The position numbers and the translations under genes were made by a program. Under the pieces are notes generated by a model that saw only the letters and a list, made by a program, of their open reading frames with translations, ran no database searches and was not told the origin of the DNA. A stretch of 64,000 bases of DNA from Streptomyces shenzhenensis (GTDB lineage: Bacteria > Actinomycetota > Actinomycetes > Streptomycetales > Streptomycetaceae): the NCBI RefSeq assembly GCF_003688995.1, contig NZ_PENI01000042.1, positions 1 through 64,000 of the forward strand. The letters run 5' to 3'. This document shows, piece by piece, positions 9,052-17,751 of this stretch; the first letter of the stretch is position 1; every line of letters begins with the position of its first letter.

Positions 9052-11430
9052 TCAGCGTCCTTCGTGAGCGGTCGACGGGCGGAGTCGGGCATCAGGGTCC
9101 CCGTTCTCGGACGGGGCCGCGGGCGGCTCGGCGTCCTCGTCACGGGCCCGCAGCGTGCCGCGCTGGAACCCGCCGAGGGAGGAGGCGGCGCGTTCCGCGG
9201 TGAAGTCGTCGTGGTGGCCGTTCTCCTCGGGCTGCGGCGCCTCCTCGCGCAGCTCCAGGACCAGGCTCGTCTGCGGCACCCGGCGCGGCAGCGGGGCGAG
9301 GCCGTCCGTGTCCGGGGCCTCCTCGGGGCGGTGGGCCGCGGCGGACCTGGCCGGCCCGGCGTGCCGGGCCCGCACGGCGACGGCCGTCGCCACGGCGTTC
9401 CCCGTGCCGTTCTCCGTCCCGTTCCTCGGGGCCTGCCCCGCGCCGGGCTCCGTGCCGTCCTCCTGCGGATCCCGGCCCCCTGGCGCGGTGGCGTCGGGGG
9501 TCTCGCGCACGACGATCTCGTGCGGCACCAGCACGATGGCCGTGGTCCCGCCGTACGGCGACGGGCGCAGGGTGACGGCGATCCCGTGCCGGGTGGCGAG
9601 CCGGGCGACGACGAACATGCCGAGCCGCAGATCGTCGCCGAGCCCCACCACGTCGAACTGGGGCGCCACCGCCAGCTGGGCGTTGAGCGAGGCGTAGTCC
9701 TCCTCGGACATGCCGAGGCCGCGGTCCTCGACCTCGATGGCCAGTCCCTTGGCGACCGTCGCGGCCCGCACCCCGACCGGGCTGGGCGCGGGGGAGTAGA
9801 CGGTCGCGTTGTCGATGAGTTCGGCGAGCAGATGGATCACGTCCGCGACCGCGGGCGGGGCGAGGCTCACCTCCTCGTCGGTGCGCACCTCGACCCGCTG
9901 GTACTCGGCGACCTCGCCGACGGCACTGTGCAGGATGTCGATGAGCGCGACCGGCTCGCTCCAGCTGCGCCGGGGCTGCTCGCCGCTGATGATGACGAGG
10001 TTCTCCTCGTAGCGGCGCAACTGGCTCGCCGTGGAGTCGAGTTCGTACAGGCCCTGGAGGACGTCCGGGTCGCTGTGCCGCCGCTCCAGCGCGTCCAGCT
10101 TGCTGAGCTGGAGGTTGACCAGGTTCTGGCTCTGCCGGGCGATGCCGAGGATGACCTTCTGGAACCCGCGCCGGGTGTCGGCGAGTTCGACCGCGGTGTG
10201 CACGGCCGTGCGCTGGGCGGTGTTGAACGCCTGGGCCACCTGGCCGAGTTCGTCGCGTCCGTAGTCGAGCGGCGGGGTCGCCAGTTCCACGTCGACCCGC
10301 TCGCCCCGCTCCAGCCGGGCGACCACGTCGGGCAGCCGCTCCTCGGCCAGGCCGAGCGTGGCCTCCCGGAGCCCGCGCAGCCGCCGGGACAGCGAACGGG
10401 TGATGCGCCAGGACATGCCGACGCTCAGCAGCAGGGCGACGAGTCCGCCGACGCTCAGCGAGCCGGCCGTGATCAGCAGGTCGTCCGCCCGCCCGGCGCT
10501 GCGGTCGAGCAGCGCGGACGTCTGACGCTGGATCAGGCTGGAGTAGTTGGCGCCGACCTCGGTCAGCGCGGTGCTCCACTCGGACTGTACGTCGGGCAGG
10601 ACAGTGCGGCCGTCCGGTTCGCCGGCCGTGGCCCCGGCGGCGAGGATCCGGTCCTCGACGCGCTCCAGCGCCATCCATGCGGCGCCCTGGAGGATCTGTT
10701 CGGTCTGTGTCTTGGCGCTGCCGCGCAGCCCGGGCACCACCTGGTCCTCGACCAGCCAGCGGCGGGTCTCGACCAGCCGGGTGAACGCGGTCCGCTGGTC
10801 GTCGGTGAGATGCCCGGTCGACCAGGCCAGGGCGAGCAGCGCGTCCTCCCGGGAGACCTGCTCCGCCGCGTGCTCCAGTGCGACGAGCGGCCCGGCCTGC
10901 GAGGTGAGGTCGCCGTCGTCGACCTGGGACAGCTCCTGGAAGGCGTGGATCTGGTCGTCGATGATCGCGGTGTACTGGTCCAGTACCTGTTCGGCGGTGA
11001 TGTCGGTGGGGTCGTCGACCTGGCCCCGGTAGTACTCCAGGCTGCCGACCGAGGCGACGACCGAGTACATGCGGTCCTTGACGCGGGCCGGGGCCTGCCG
11101 GATCTCCTTGGTCTGCCTGACCAGCTTGGCGACGGCCGCGTCCGTCGTCCTGCGCTGTGCGTCGAGCGCCGTCCGGGAGCCGCGCGGGGCGGCGAGCCAG
11201 GCGGCGGACAGCCGGCGTTCCTGCTGCAGCGCGAGGGTGGCCTCGGTGCCCATGGCCCCGGTCGACCGGCTCAACTGGGTCTGCGCCCGCAGCCGTAGCC
11301 CCTCCGAGAACATCTGGGTCGTGGTCACGCCCCAGACGGCGGCGAGCGTGACGCTCGGCACCAGGGCCAGCAGGATCAGGGAGAGACGTATGGAGCCTAG
11401 GCGGCGCCGGGCACCTGTCCGTGGAGACAT
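9052..11430 (-). CDS. cvnA: Conservon sensor kinase-like protein (CvnA-type)
   Basis: Membrane sensor of 792 residues. A basic N-terminus leads to TM1 (LSLILLALVPSVTLAAVWGV). An extracytoplasmic nitrate/nitrite-sensing-like domain (about 50-310) follows, then TM2 (LLITAGSLSVGGLVALLLSVG), a HAMP region and a HATPase domain with LIDNATVYSPAPSPV and DRGLGMSEEDY. The dimerisation region lacks a clear phospho-acceptor His motif, as is usual in CvnA. The C-terminal 180 residues are Pro/Ala/Gly-rich and look disordered. ATG 11430 was chosen because it precedes the TM segment directly. It is the first gene of the conservon; an inverted repeat lies about 105 bases upstream. No P450 (CvnE) gene follows, unlike some conservons. 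Confidence 0.9.
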   Translation of the reverse strand: MSPRTGARRRLGSIRLSLILLALVPSVTLAAVWGVTTTQMFSEGLRLRAQTQLSRSTGAMGTEATLALQQERRLSAAWLAAPRGSRTALDAQRRTTDAAVAKLVRQTKEIRQAPARVKDRMYSVVASVGSLEYYRGQVDDPTDITAEQVLDQYTAIIDDQIHAFQELSQVDDGDLTSQAGPLVALEHAAEQVSREDALLALAWSTGHLTDDQRTAFTRLVETRRWLVEDQVVPGLRGSAKTQTEQILQGAAWMALERVEDRILAAGATAGEPDGRTVLPDVQSEWSTALTEVGANYSSLIQRQTSALLDRSAGRADDLLITAGSLSVGGLVALLLSVGMSWRITRSLSRRLRGLREATLGLAEERLPDVVARLERGERVDVELATPPLDYGRDELGQVAQAFNTAQRTAVHTAVELADTRRGFQKVILGIARQSQNLVNLQLSKLDALERRHSDPDVLQGLYELDSTASQLRRYEENLVIISGEQPRRSWSEPVALIDILHSAVGEVAEYQRVEVRTDEEVSLAPPAVADVIHLLAELIDNATVYSPAPSPVGVRAATVAKGLAIEVEDRGLGMSEEDYASLNAQLAVAPQFDVVGLGDDLRLGMFVVARLATRHGIAVTLRPSPYGGTTAIVLVPHEIVVRETPDATAPGGRDPQEDGTEPGAGQAPRNGTENGTGNAVATAVAVRARHAGPARSAAAHRPEEAPDTDGLAPLPRRVPQTSLVLELREEAPQPEENGHHDDFTAERAASSLGGFQRGTLRARDEDAEPPAAPSENGDPDARLRPSTAHEGR

Positions 11431-11534
11431 CGTCGTCCTAGTAGCGGTCTTCGGGGGCGGGGGTGGGGCGGGGGACGAGCGCGGCGGGTGACTGCGTGTC
11501 CGGTACGGAACCAGGGATGCGCAGGATGCTATCC

Positions 11535-11554
11535 GCACATGTGACCGCATGTGC
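11535..11554. promoter_or_regulatory. Inverted repeat in the cvnA promoter region
   Basis: GCACAT (11535-11540) and ATGTGC (11549-11554) form a perfect dyad with 8 bases between. It overlaps a minus-strand -10-like TAGCAT just downstream (plus positions 11527-11532). The position suggests an operator for the conservon; the factor is unknown. Confidence 0.4.
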
Positions 11555-11599
11555 CGCGAGTGGTCGAATCGTTGGTGTCGGCCGGGATGAACGGCCGGA

Positions 11600-12610
11600 T
11601 CAGCGCGTCCCGTTGGCGGCGAACTTCGCCACGGCGGCCACGTTCGTCTTGGTCACGAACGCGGGGCCGGTGAGCACCGGCGACACCCCGCCGCCGCTGA
11701 TGTTGCCGTTGGTCCTGTACAACCACAGGGCGTCCACGGCGAGATAGCCCTGGAGGTAGGGCTGCTGGTCCACGGCGAACTGCACGTCACCGCTCTGCAC
11801 GGCCTTGACCAGGTCCTTGTTGAGGTCGAAGGTCGCCACCTGGGCCCGGCTGCCGGCCTGCTTCACCGACTTGACCGCGGCGAGCGCGAACTGCGCCCCG
11901 TTGGTGACCACTTCGTCGATGTCGGGGTTCTGCCGCAGCTGGGCCGCGACGGCCTCGGTGAGCGCGTCCATGTCGGTGCCGTCGACATAGGCGATGGTGG
12001 TGCGGCCGCCGAACGTCTTCTTCACACCGGCGCAGCGCGCCTCCACGGCGATGTTGCCGCGCTCGTGGATCACGCACAGGGTGTGCTTGGCCTTGAGATC
12101 GTCGAGCTTGTCGCCGACGGCACGGCCCGCCACGCTCTCGTCCTGGCCGAAGTACTCCAGGGCGCCCGCCGACTGCCAGGCGTCGATGCCGGAGTTGAGC
12201 GCGACCACGGGGATGCCCGCCGCCTTCGCCTGGTCGACCGGGCCCTTCATCGCCTCGGGCTTGGCCAGCGTCACGGCGATGCCGTCGACCTGGTCGCGGA
12301 TCGCGTCGCGGACCAGCTCCGCCTGCCCGGCCGCGTCGGGGTTGTTCGCGTACGTCAGCTCGATGCCGTCCTTGGCCGCGGCCGCCTCGGCTCCCTTGCG
12401 TACCAGGTCCCAGAAGGCATCTCCCCGGTCGCCGTGGCTGACCAGGGCTATCTTCAGCCGGGCGGCGCCCGCCCTGCCGGTGTCGGCCGACGACTGCGTG
12501 CCGTCGGAGCCGGAGCAGCCGGCCACCAGCAGACAGCCCGCCGCGGCGGCGGTCAGCGCTGTCGTGTGCGCCGGTCTACCGGGGGAGGAGCGTGGGGAAG
12601 TCGTGTTCAT
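11600..12610 (-). CDS. Sugar ABC transporter substrate-binding lipoprotein, orphan
   Basis: Exported lipoprotein of 336 residues with a lipobox (LLVAGC, Cys about residue 32). It has a type I periplasmic-binding fold of the ribose/LacI type: KIALVSHGDRGDAFWDLVRKG, IPVVALNSGIDAW and EVVTNGAQFALAAVKSVKQA. It should bind a sugar or sugar-like ligand outside the membrane. There is no ATPase or permease gene beside it; the next genes are unrelated, so it must use a permease encoded elsewhere or act as a receptor. A TTGACT that could be a -35 lies about 120 bases upstream (minus strand, 12734-12729). The ligand cannot be told from sequence. Confidence 0.85.
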   Translation of the reverse strand: MNTTSPRSSPGRPAHTTALTAAAAGCLLVAGCSGSDGTQSSADTGRAGAARLKIALVSHGDRGDAFWDLVRKGAEAAAAKDGIELTYANNPDAAGQAELVRDAIRDQVDGIAVTLAKPEAMKGPVDQAKAAGIPVVALNSGIDAWQSAGALEYFGQDESVAGRAVGDKLDDLKAKHTLCVIHERGNIAVEARCAGVKKTFGGRTTIAYVDGTDMDALTEAVAAQLRQNPDIDEVVTNGAQFALAAVKSVKQAGSRAQVATFDLNKDLVKAVQSGDVQFAVDQQPYLQGYLAVDALWLYRTNGNISGGGVSPVLTGPAFVTKTNVAAVAKFAANGTR

Positions 12611-12967
12611 GAGGGTGCGGCACCTCGCTGTGCGGCCTGGCAGGAGCGGAAGGGAGCGCGGGCCCGGCGCTCGGGCGCGCCGGCCGGTCCGCTCTCCCGG
12701 CGGGAGCCAATCGCGTGTGACCGCGGGTAGTCAAGTGTGCCGAGAGGGTCAGGGGGTTGTCGGTGCCGCATCGTGATGATGGGGGTGCGGTGGGGCGGCA
12801 GGCGCGCGAGGGCGCCGGGGCACTGAGTGCCGCGGTGCCCGTGTGACGGCGCGGTCACGTCGGGATGCGGCGCGGTCGTGTTCCGGCTGCGGTCCGGGCC
12901 GGCGGCCCGGACGGATGGACGCCTCGGCGACGCCGTCGGGAGGCATCGCCGAGGACGCCGGGAGTGC
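12611..12967. other. Intergenic region without a recognisable gene
   Basis: The 357 bases between two minus-strand genes hold open frames only of the Pro/Arg/Ala-rich type expected from high GC. The only signal I see is the possible -35 TTGACT noted for the binding-protein gene. No hairpin of note. Confidence 0.5.
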
Positions 12968-13150
12968 TCAGGGGGCGGCGGTGTCGGTGGTGGCCTCGCC
13001 GTCGCCGGTCTCCGGCTGGCAGGTGGGGCACAGCTCGTGGCGGCCGTCGAAGGTGACGACGGTTCCCCAGCCGAGGCAGTGCTCGCAGTCACGGGCCAGG
13101 CTCAGGTCCGGGTGGGGAGGCAGGGGGCTGTGGTGGGCTCCGTGTGCCAT
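12968..13150 (-). CDS. Small zinc-ribbon protein
   Basis: A 60-residue protein with two CxxC knuckles, CEHC (about 23-26) and CPTC (about 42-45), separated by LGWGTVVTFDGRHEL. This is the spacing of a small zinc ribbon. The ends are His/Pro-rich and acidic, so probably flexible. Similar small proteins are common in streptomycetes; function unknown, perhaps nucleic-acid or protein binding. A perfect 8+8 palindrome lies 66 bases upstream of the ATG and probably controls it. Confidence 0.75.
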   Translation of the reverse strand: MAHGAHHSPLPPHPDLSLARDCEHCLGWGTVVTFDGRHELCPTCQPETGDGEATTDTAAP

Positions 13151-13215
13151 GGCGGGTGCGGCTCCTCGAAGTCGCGGTCGCGGTGCCCCTATTTTGTTCC
13201 TTTTGATCGAATTTG

Positions 13216-13235
13216 TCAGTGACGAGTGTCACTGA
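13216..13235. promoter_or_regulatory. Perfect 8-bp palindrome, candidate operator
   Basis: TCAGTGAC and GTCACTGA flank a GAGT spacer. It lies between the zinc-ribbon gene (downstream on the minus strand) and the 3' end of the aldo/keto reductase gene, in AT-richer sequence that looks like a promoter. It contains AGTGA(N6)TCACT, close to published BldD half-sites, but the spacer is one base short of the BldD consensus. A TetR- or GntR-type operator is equally possible. Confidence 0.5.
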
Positions 13236-13287
13236 GTGCCAGACGGGATCGGGGGAGCGGGCGGCGGGAGCCAGGGGGCGGGGGCGA

Positions 13288-14331
13288 TCAGTCGAGGCGG
13301 CCGAGCCGGGCGTCCCGCCACAGGTCGACGCCGCCGTCGGTGGCGTACTTGTCGATCTCGGCGAGTTCCTCGGCGTCGAAGTCGGGGTTCTCCAGCGCGG
13401 CCACGTTCTGCTCCAGCTGGTCCACCCGGGAGGCGCCGATCACCAGCGAGGTGACCCGCCGGTCGCGCAGGGCCCAGGCCAGGGCCAGCTGCGCCAGGGT
13501 CTGCCCGCGGCGGGCGGCGATGTCGTCGAGGGCGCGCAGCCGGCGCAGCATGTCCTCGGACAGCCAGGCGGGGTCGAGGGACTTGTCCTGCGCGGCCCGC
13601 GAGTCCCGGGGGACGCCGTGCAGATAGCGCCCGGTGAGCAGCCCCTGCGCGAGCGCGGTGAAGCCGATGACCCCGAAGCCCTCCTCCTGCGCGGTGTCGA
13701 GCAGGCCGTCGGTCTCGATCCAGCGGTTGAGCATGCTGTACGACGGCTGGTGGATGAGGAGCGGGGTGCCCAGCTCGCGCAGGACGGCGGCCGCCTCGCG
13801 GGTGCGCTCGGCATCGTAGGAGGAGATGCCGACGTACAGCGCCTTGCCCTGGCGCACGGCGGTGTCCAGCGCGCCCATCGTCTCCTCCAGCGGCGTGGTC
13901 GCGTCGAGCCGGTGGGAGTAGAAGATGTCCACGTGGTCGAGGCCCATGCGGCGCAGCGACTGGTCCAGCGAGGCGAGCACGTACTTCCGTGAGCCACCGC
14001 CCTGGCCGTAGGGGCCGGGCCACATGTCCCAGCCGGCCTTGGTGGAGATCACCAGCTCGTCCCGGTACGGCGCGAGGTCCTGCTTCAGCAGCCGGCCGAA
14101 GTTGATCTCGGCGGAGCCGTACGGAGGGCCGTAGTTGTTCGCCAGGTCGTGGTGGGTGATCCCGAGGTCGAAGGCGCGCAGCGCGATCTCGCGCTGGGTC
14201 TCGAACGGGCGGTCGTCGCCGAAGTTGTGCCAGTAGCCCAGGGACAGCACGGGCAGGTCCAGTCCCGAACGACCGGTGCGCCGGTACTGCATGGAGCCGT
14301 GGTAGCGCTCGGGGCTCGCGACGTGGTTCAT
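13288..14331 (-). CDS. Aldo/keto reductase, YghZ-type
   Basis: NADPH-dependent TIM-barrel oxidoreductase of 347 residues in the YghZ (L-glyceraldehyde-3-phosphate reductase) branch. The opening MQYRRTGRSGLDLPVLSLGY and HHDLANNYGPPYGSAE are diagnostic. Tetrad candidates are Asp and Tyr in DLANNYG, Lys in VISTKAGWD and His in FYSHRLD. SLVIGASRVDQLEQNV is the C-terminal NADP-binding stretch. YghZ enzymes detoxify methylglyoxal and reduce L-glyceraldehyde 3-phosphate; the substrate here is inferred. The ATG at 14331 precedes a short extra N-terminus; a start 13 codons in (MQYRRT) is also plausible. Confidence 0.88.
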   Translation of the reverse strand: MNHVASPERYHGSMQYRRTGRSGLDLPVLSLGYWHNFGDDRPFETQREIALRAFDLGITHHDLANNYGPPYGSAEINFGRLLKQDLAPYRDELVISTKAGWDMWPGPYGQGGGSRKYVLASLDQSLRRMGLDHVDIFYSHRLDATTPLEETMGALDTAVRQGKALYVGISSYDAERTREAAAVLRELGTPLLIHQPSYSMLNRWIETDGLLDTAQEEGFGVIGFTALAQGLLTGRYLHGVPRDSRAAQDKSLDPAWLSEDMLRRLRALDDIAARRGQTLAQLALAWALRDRRVTSLVIGASRVDQLEQNVAALENPDFDAEELAEIDKYATDGGVDLWRDARLGRLD

Positions 14332-14473
14332 CGGCTCTTCTCCGGGGGGGGGCGGGGCACGGGCTGTCCCGTGGGTGCGGGGTTCCCTCCACCTTGCGCC
14401 GCCATGATCCTGAAGTCCAACCGTACGATCGCATGGGATTCAGCACGGTCACTTCTGAATCCGCCGATCCCGG

Positions 14474-14938
14474 TCAGCTCCACAGGGGCAGCGTCGTCAC
14501 GCGCTCGTAGCCGTCCGGCCGCTTCTCGGAGTAGGTGAGGCTGATCCGCGTGTAGTGGTTCAGTTCCGGGTGCCGCTGCCACCGCTCGGGGCGGTCCAGC
14601 CGGACGGTGACCGGGTAGGCGTGGAACTTGCCCGCCGCGCAGTACGGCTTGCAGTCGTTCACCAGGTTGACGCCCTGGGCCGTGGCCGAGTCCCGGCCCC
14701 ATGCGGACCAGTGCAGTTCGGTGAGGCGGCTGTTGCCGTCACCGCAGGCGAGGATGAAGTCGCCGGGCCGCACACTGGAGTTCCAGAAGCAGTCCACGAG
14801 GACGGGTGTGGCACTCTGCCGGGCCTGGTGACCGGCCCGCACCGGCGCCGACGGGGCCGCCGCGGCCGTGGAGAGGGCTCCCGCGAGCAGTACGCCCACC
14901 GAGAGCATGATCGCGGTACCCCGCACTGGTCTGCGCAT
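14474..14938 (-). CDS. Secreted small protein, unknown function
   Basis: A 154-residue exported protein: a basic start MRRPVRG, then a hydrophobic stretch and an AAA cleavage region near residue 28. The mature part has five cysteines (for example VDCFWN, LACGDGN, DCKPYCAAG) and is rich in Trp/Tyr. It includes TELHWSAWG, which resembles small beta-sheet secreted proteins of actinomycetes. I do not recognise a named family. It has its own short upstream region after the oxidase gene and ends close to the reductase gene. Confidence 0.75.
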   Translation of the reverse strand: MRRPVRGTAIMLSVGVLLAGALSTAAAAPSAPVRAGHQARQSATPVLVDCFWNSSVRPGDFILACGDGNSRLTELHWSAWGRDSATAQGVNLVNDCKPYCAAGKFHAYPVTVRLDRPERWQRHPELNHYTRISLTYSEKRPDGYERVTTLPLWS

Positions 14939-15172
14939 GCTCGCTCCCGTCGGCCTTGCCGCACTCGCGGTCCCGCGTCCCGGCTGCCGCCCCGGACACC
15001 GCCGCCTCTGTACCGACGCTACGGCCCTCCCGGGAGATCCACCACTCGCGCGCCGCCACGGCCCGTGACGGCCGGCAGGGGGCGGCGAACCCGTGTGCGC
15101 GGGCGAGTTGGGGGCCGCGCACGGCCGGTGCGGGCCGCTGTCCGGGGACGGCGGGCCCGCACCGGCCAGGGG

Positions 15173-16816
15173 TCATGTGTGGTAGCCGAGGATGGTCATC
15201 ATGCCCGACTCGGAGTGGTACTGGTTGTGGCAGTGCAGCATCCACAGCCCGGGGTTGTCGGCGTCGAAGTCGACGACCAGCTTGCGGTGCGGCAGGACGA
15301 TCGAGGTGTCCTTGCGGGCGCCCGCACCGTCGAGGCCGACGACCGCGAACGTGTGACCGTGCAGATGCATCGGGTGCCACATGTCGGTGGCGTTGATGAG
15401 CGTGAGGCGGACGCGCTCGCCCTGCCGGACGGCATGGCGCTGGGTGAGCGAGTACGGCTTGTGGTCGAACGACCAGTTGTACTGCTTCATGTCGCCGGTG
15501 AGCCGGATCCGGATCTCGCGGTCGGGCTTCCGCTCGGACAGGGCGACGGACTCGTGCGGGCTGATCCGCCGGGCCGGCACCAGTTCGCCGTCGAGTTCCT
15601 CCGGGGACACGGTGGCCCGCGGCGCGGACGCCTTGGCGCTGGTGCGCAGCAGGGCCATGGCCCGGGATCCCTTGCCCTCGGCGAGCGCGACGAACGGGAA
15701 GACGCCGTCCTTCGCGGTGATCAGCACGTCGTAACGTTCCGCCATGCCGAGAATCAGCGCGTCGGTCTCGGTGTGCTCGACGGGATAGCCGTCGGTGTGG
15801 GTGACGGTCATCTTGTGCCCGCCGAGGGCGACCCGGAAGGCGGTGTCCGAGCCCGCGTTGATGATGCGCACGCGGATCCGCTCGCCGGGCCTGGCCCGGA
15901 ACACCGACGGGTTGCCGGGCAGCCGGCCGTTGGCGAGGTAGTGCGGGTAGGCGACGTTGCCGCCCACGCTGTGCAGAATGGGGCTGCGCGTGCCGTGCAG
16001 CATCCGGGAGGGGCCCTGCTGCTTCGCGGGGGGCGCCGGGTGCGGCGGGGCGGAGGCGCCGTGGCCGCCGGCTTCGGGGCCCTTGCCCATTCCCTTGTCC
16101 ATGCCCATGCCGTCCATGGACATGGTCTTGCCGTGCCGCAGTTCGGTGAGGATCCCGTCCGGGGTGGAGCCGCTGACGCCGTCGACCCAGTCGTCGAGGA
16201 CGATCAGCCACTCCTTGTCGTAGTGCAGCGGTTCCTTGGGGTCGTCGACGATGAACGGGGCGTACAGACCGCGGTCGGGCTGCATGCCGGAGTGGGAGTG
16301 CAACAGGTAGGTGCCGGGGTGGCTGACGGTGTAGCGGTAGGTGAAGTCCTGGCCCGATGTGATGGCTTCCTGGGTCAGGCTGGGCACCCCGTCCATGTCG
16401 CAGCGCATGCGCACACCGTGCGAGTGGAGCGTGGTCTCGGCGGGCAGGCGGTTGACGAGGTTGAGACTGAGGACGTCGCCCGCGGTGACGCGGACCAGCG
16501 GGCCTGGCAGGTTGTGACCGTAGGTCCAGGTGCGGACCTTTCGCCCGTCCAGGTCCACGGTCGTCTCGGCGGCGGTGAACTCGAACTTGCGTACGGGCCC
16601 GGAGCCGCGTCTGCGTTCGGCGGCGTGCACCTCGGGGCCGGAGGGGTTCACATACCCCTTGGGCCCCGGGGGGACGAAGCCGTGGCTGTCGCCCTTGGCC
16701 GTCGCGCCCGGCCGGGACTGCGGGTGCGAGCCGTTTCCGGTGCAGGCCGACAGGAGTCCCGAGCCGACGGCCGCGACCGAGGCGGTGAGCAAGGTACGCC
16801 GCGAAGGTTTGTGCAT
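15173..16816 (-). CDS. Multicopper oxidase, Tat lipoprotein
   Basis: Extracytoplasmic copper oxidase of 547 residues. The N-terminus HKPSRRTLLTASVAAVGSGL carries a Tat RR motif and is followed by a lipobox (LLSAC). All four copper ligand blocks are visible: HSHGVRM, HSHSGM, HPMHLHGH and HCHNQYHSESGM; the final Met fits a type 1 copper site. A Met-rich loop, MSMDGMGMDKGMGKG, followed by a His/Pro-rich stretch sits near residues 245-280, as in CopA/CueO-like enzymes that oxidise Cu(I). The ATG at 16816 is preferred over an upstream GTG because it begins the Tat signal. Likely role: copper tolerance or phenol oxidation. Confidence 0.9.
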   Translation of the reverse strand: MHKPSRRTLLTASVAAVGSGLLSACTGNGSHPQSRPGATAKGDSHGFVPPGPKGYVNPSGPEVHAAERRRGSGPVRKFEFTAAETTVDLDGRKVRTWTYGHNLPGPLVRVTAGDVLSLNLVNRLPAETTLHSHGVRMRCDMDGVPSLTQEAITSGQDFTYRYTVSHPGTYLLHSHSGMQPDRGLYAPFIVDDPKEPLHYDKEWLIVLDDWVDGVSGSTPDGILTELRHGKTMSMDGMGMDKGMGKGPEAGGHGASAPPHPAPPAKQQGPSRMLHGTRSPILHSVGGNVAYPHYLANGRLPGNPSVFRARPGERIRVRIINAGSDTAFRVALGGHKMTVTHTDGYPVEHTETDALILGMAERYDVLITAKDGVFPFVALAEGKGSRAMALLRTSAKASAPRATVSPEELDGELVPARRISPHESVALSERKPDREIRIRLTGDMKQYNWSFDHKPYSLTQRHAVRQGERVRLTLINATDMWHPMHLHGHTFAVVGLDGAGARKDTSIVLPHRKLVVDFDADNPGLWMLHCHNQYHSESGMMTILGYHT

Positions 16817-16988
16817 GGATGAATAACACACGTTTCATGCTGATATGTCCGGTATCTGAGGCGGCGCGTCATGATGTCGGGGGCCGCGCATCATGAGGTC
16901 GGAGGCGGGGCGCGGTGATGCCGGGGCCGCGACCACCGGAACCCGCGCGGCGATCTCGATGTCAGTGCCGGATGCGACCCTGCACGGC

Positions 16989-17255
16989 ATGGATGAGCAG
17001 GAGTTCATGCGGGGGCGGGTGTACGGGGCCGATCACGACGACGCCGGCCCCCGGCCCGGCCGCGCCTATGCGGAACTGGTCGGGGGTCCCCTGGACGGAC
17101 TGCTCCTGGACGTCACCGGCCGGGCCGGGCGGGTGCCGGGGGAGCAGGTGGCGCTGGTGACCGAGATGGGCCGGTACGGCCCCGGCGGGCGGGCCCTGTA
17201 CGTGCCCCGCCCGCCGGACGGCCGTCGCTACGACTGGCGCGGCGACGCCCCCTGA
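16989..17255 (+). CDS. Small conserved acidic protein
   Basis: An 88-residue protein (MDEQEFMRGRVYG to WRGDAP). It has an acidic, Gly-rich core, AYAELVGGPLDGLLLDVTG, and a basic/aromatic end, RRYDWRGDAP. Possible starts are ATG 16989 (used here) or ATG 16959; neither has a good ribosome site, so translation may be weak. I recall similar short proteins in streptomycetes but no function. It converges on the L33 gene with stops 14 bases apart. Confidence 0.55.
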   Translation: MDEQEFMRGRVYGADHDDAGPRPGRAYAELVGGPLDGLLLDVTGRAGRVPGEQVALVTEMGRYGPGGRALYVPRPPDGRRYDWRGDAP

Positions 17256-17268
17256 CCGGCCGCCGGTG

Positions 17269-17435
17269 TCAGCGCTCCTCGCGGAAGGCGCGACGTGCCG
17301 CCCCGCCACGGGGTCGTACTTGCGCAGAACGAGCCGGTCGGGGTCGTTCAGCCGGTTCTTGCGGGTCACGTAGGTGACTCCGGTCGCGGCCGTCGACCTC
17401 AGCGTGACGACGGGACGCGTGGTACTGCGTGCCAT
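17269..17435 (-). pseudogene. rpmG: 50S ribosomal protein L33 gene (zinc-free type) with frameshift near the 3' end
   Basis: Starts MARSTTRPVVTLRSTAATGV and continues through YVTRKNR and LVLRKYDPVAGRHV, an L33 of the cysteine-free (C-minus) type. The expected tail FREER followed by TGA is present at 17269-17286 but in another frame. Between HV and FREER there are five bases (GCGCC) where three or six are expected. Without correction the frame runs on about 100 codons antisense to the neighbouring gene. A strong GAGAGGAG ribosome site precedes the ATG at 17435. The C-minus L33 copies are usually zinc-starvation paralogues; I see no clear Zur box. It may be a real pseudogene or a one-base sequencing error. 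Confidence 0.75.
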
Positions 17436-17751
17436 GGGGTTCTCCTCTCCAGCCGCATCCGCACATTTGTAGCGCGCATGACAGAACATCCCCTCCAACC
17501 CCACCCTCACGCCACACATTCCCGCCCTGCCCCGGGAAGGCGTGGGGACCCCGGAGCCATGACGCGTGGCCGACGGCAACGCATGCCGGACTCGGACCCG
17601 CGCCGCACACCTTCGTGCGCCGGGCCATCCGGCGGTGACACGGGCCCGGCTCGTCGCCGATCTCGGCGCGGGTGACCGGCCGCCGGACGGAGAGCCCGGG
17701 GCGGCGACGGCGGGCCGGGCTCTTTGGCCGAGGTCGTGGCGGGCACCGTTG

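Noticed and set aside
8641..11298. An 885-codon plus-strand open frame over the conservon
   Set aside because: Antisense to cvnA and cvnB, with no start context and no domain.
13216..13235. Firm assignment as a BldD site
   Set aside because: Half-sites fit but the spacer is 4 instead of 5 bases in the published consensus, so I keep it as an unspecified operator.
17436..17500. Zur box before the L33 gene
   Set aside because: No TGAAAATCATTTTCA-like dyad could be found in the upstream 70 bases.
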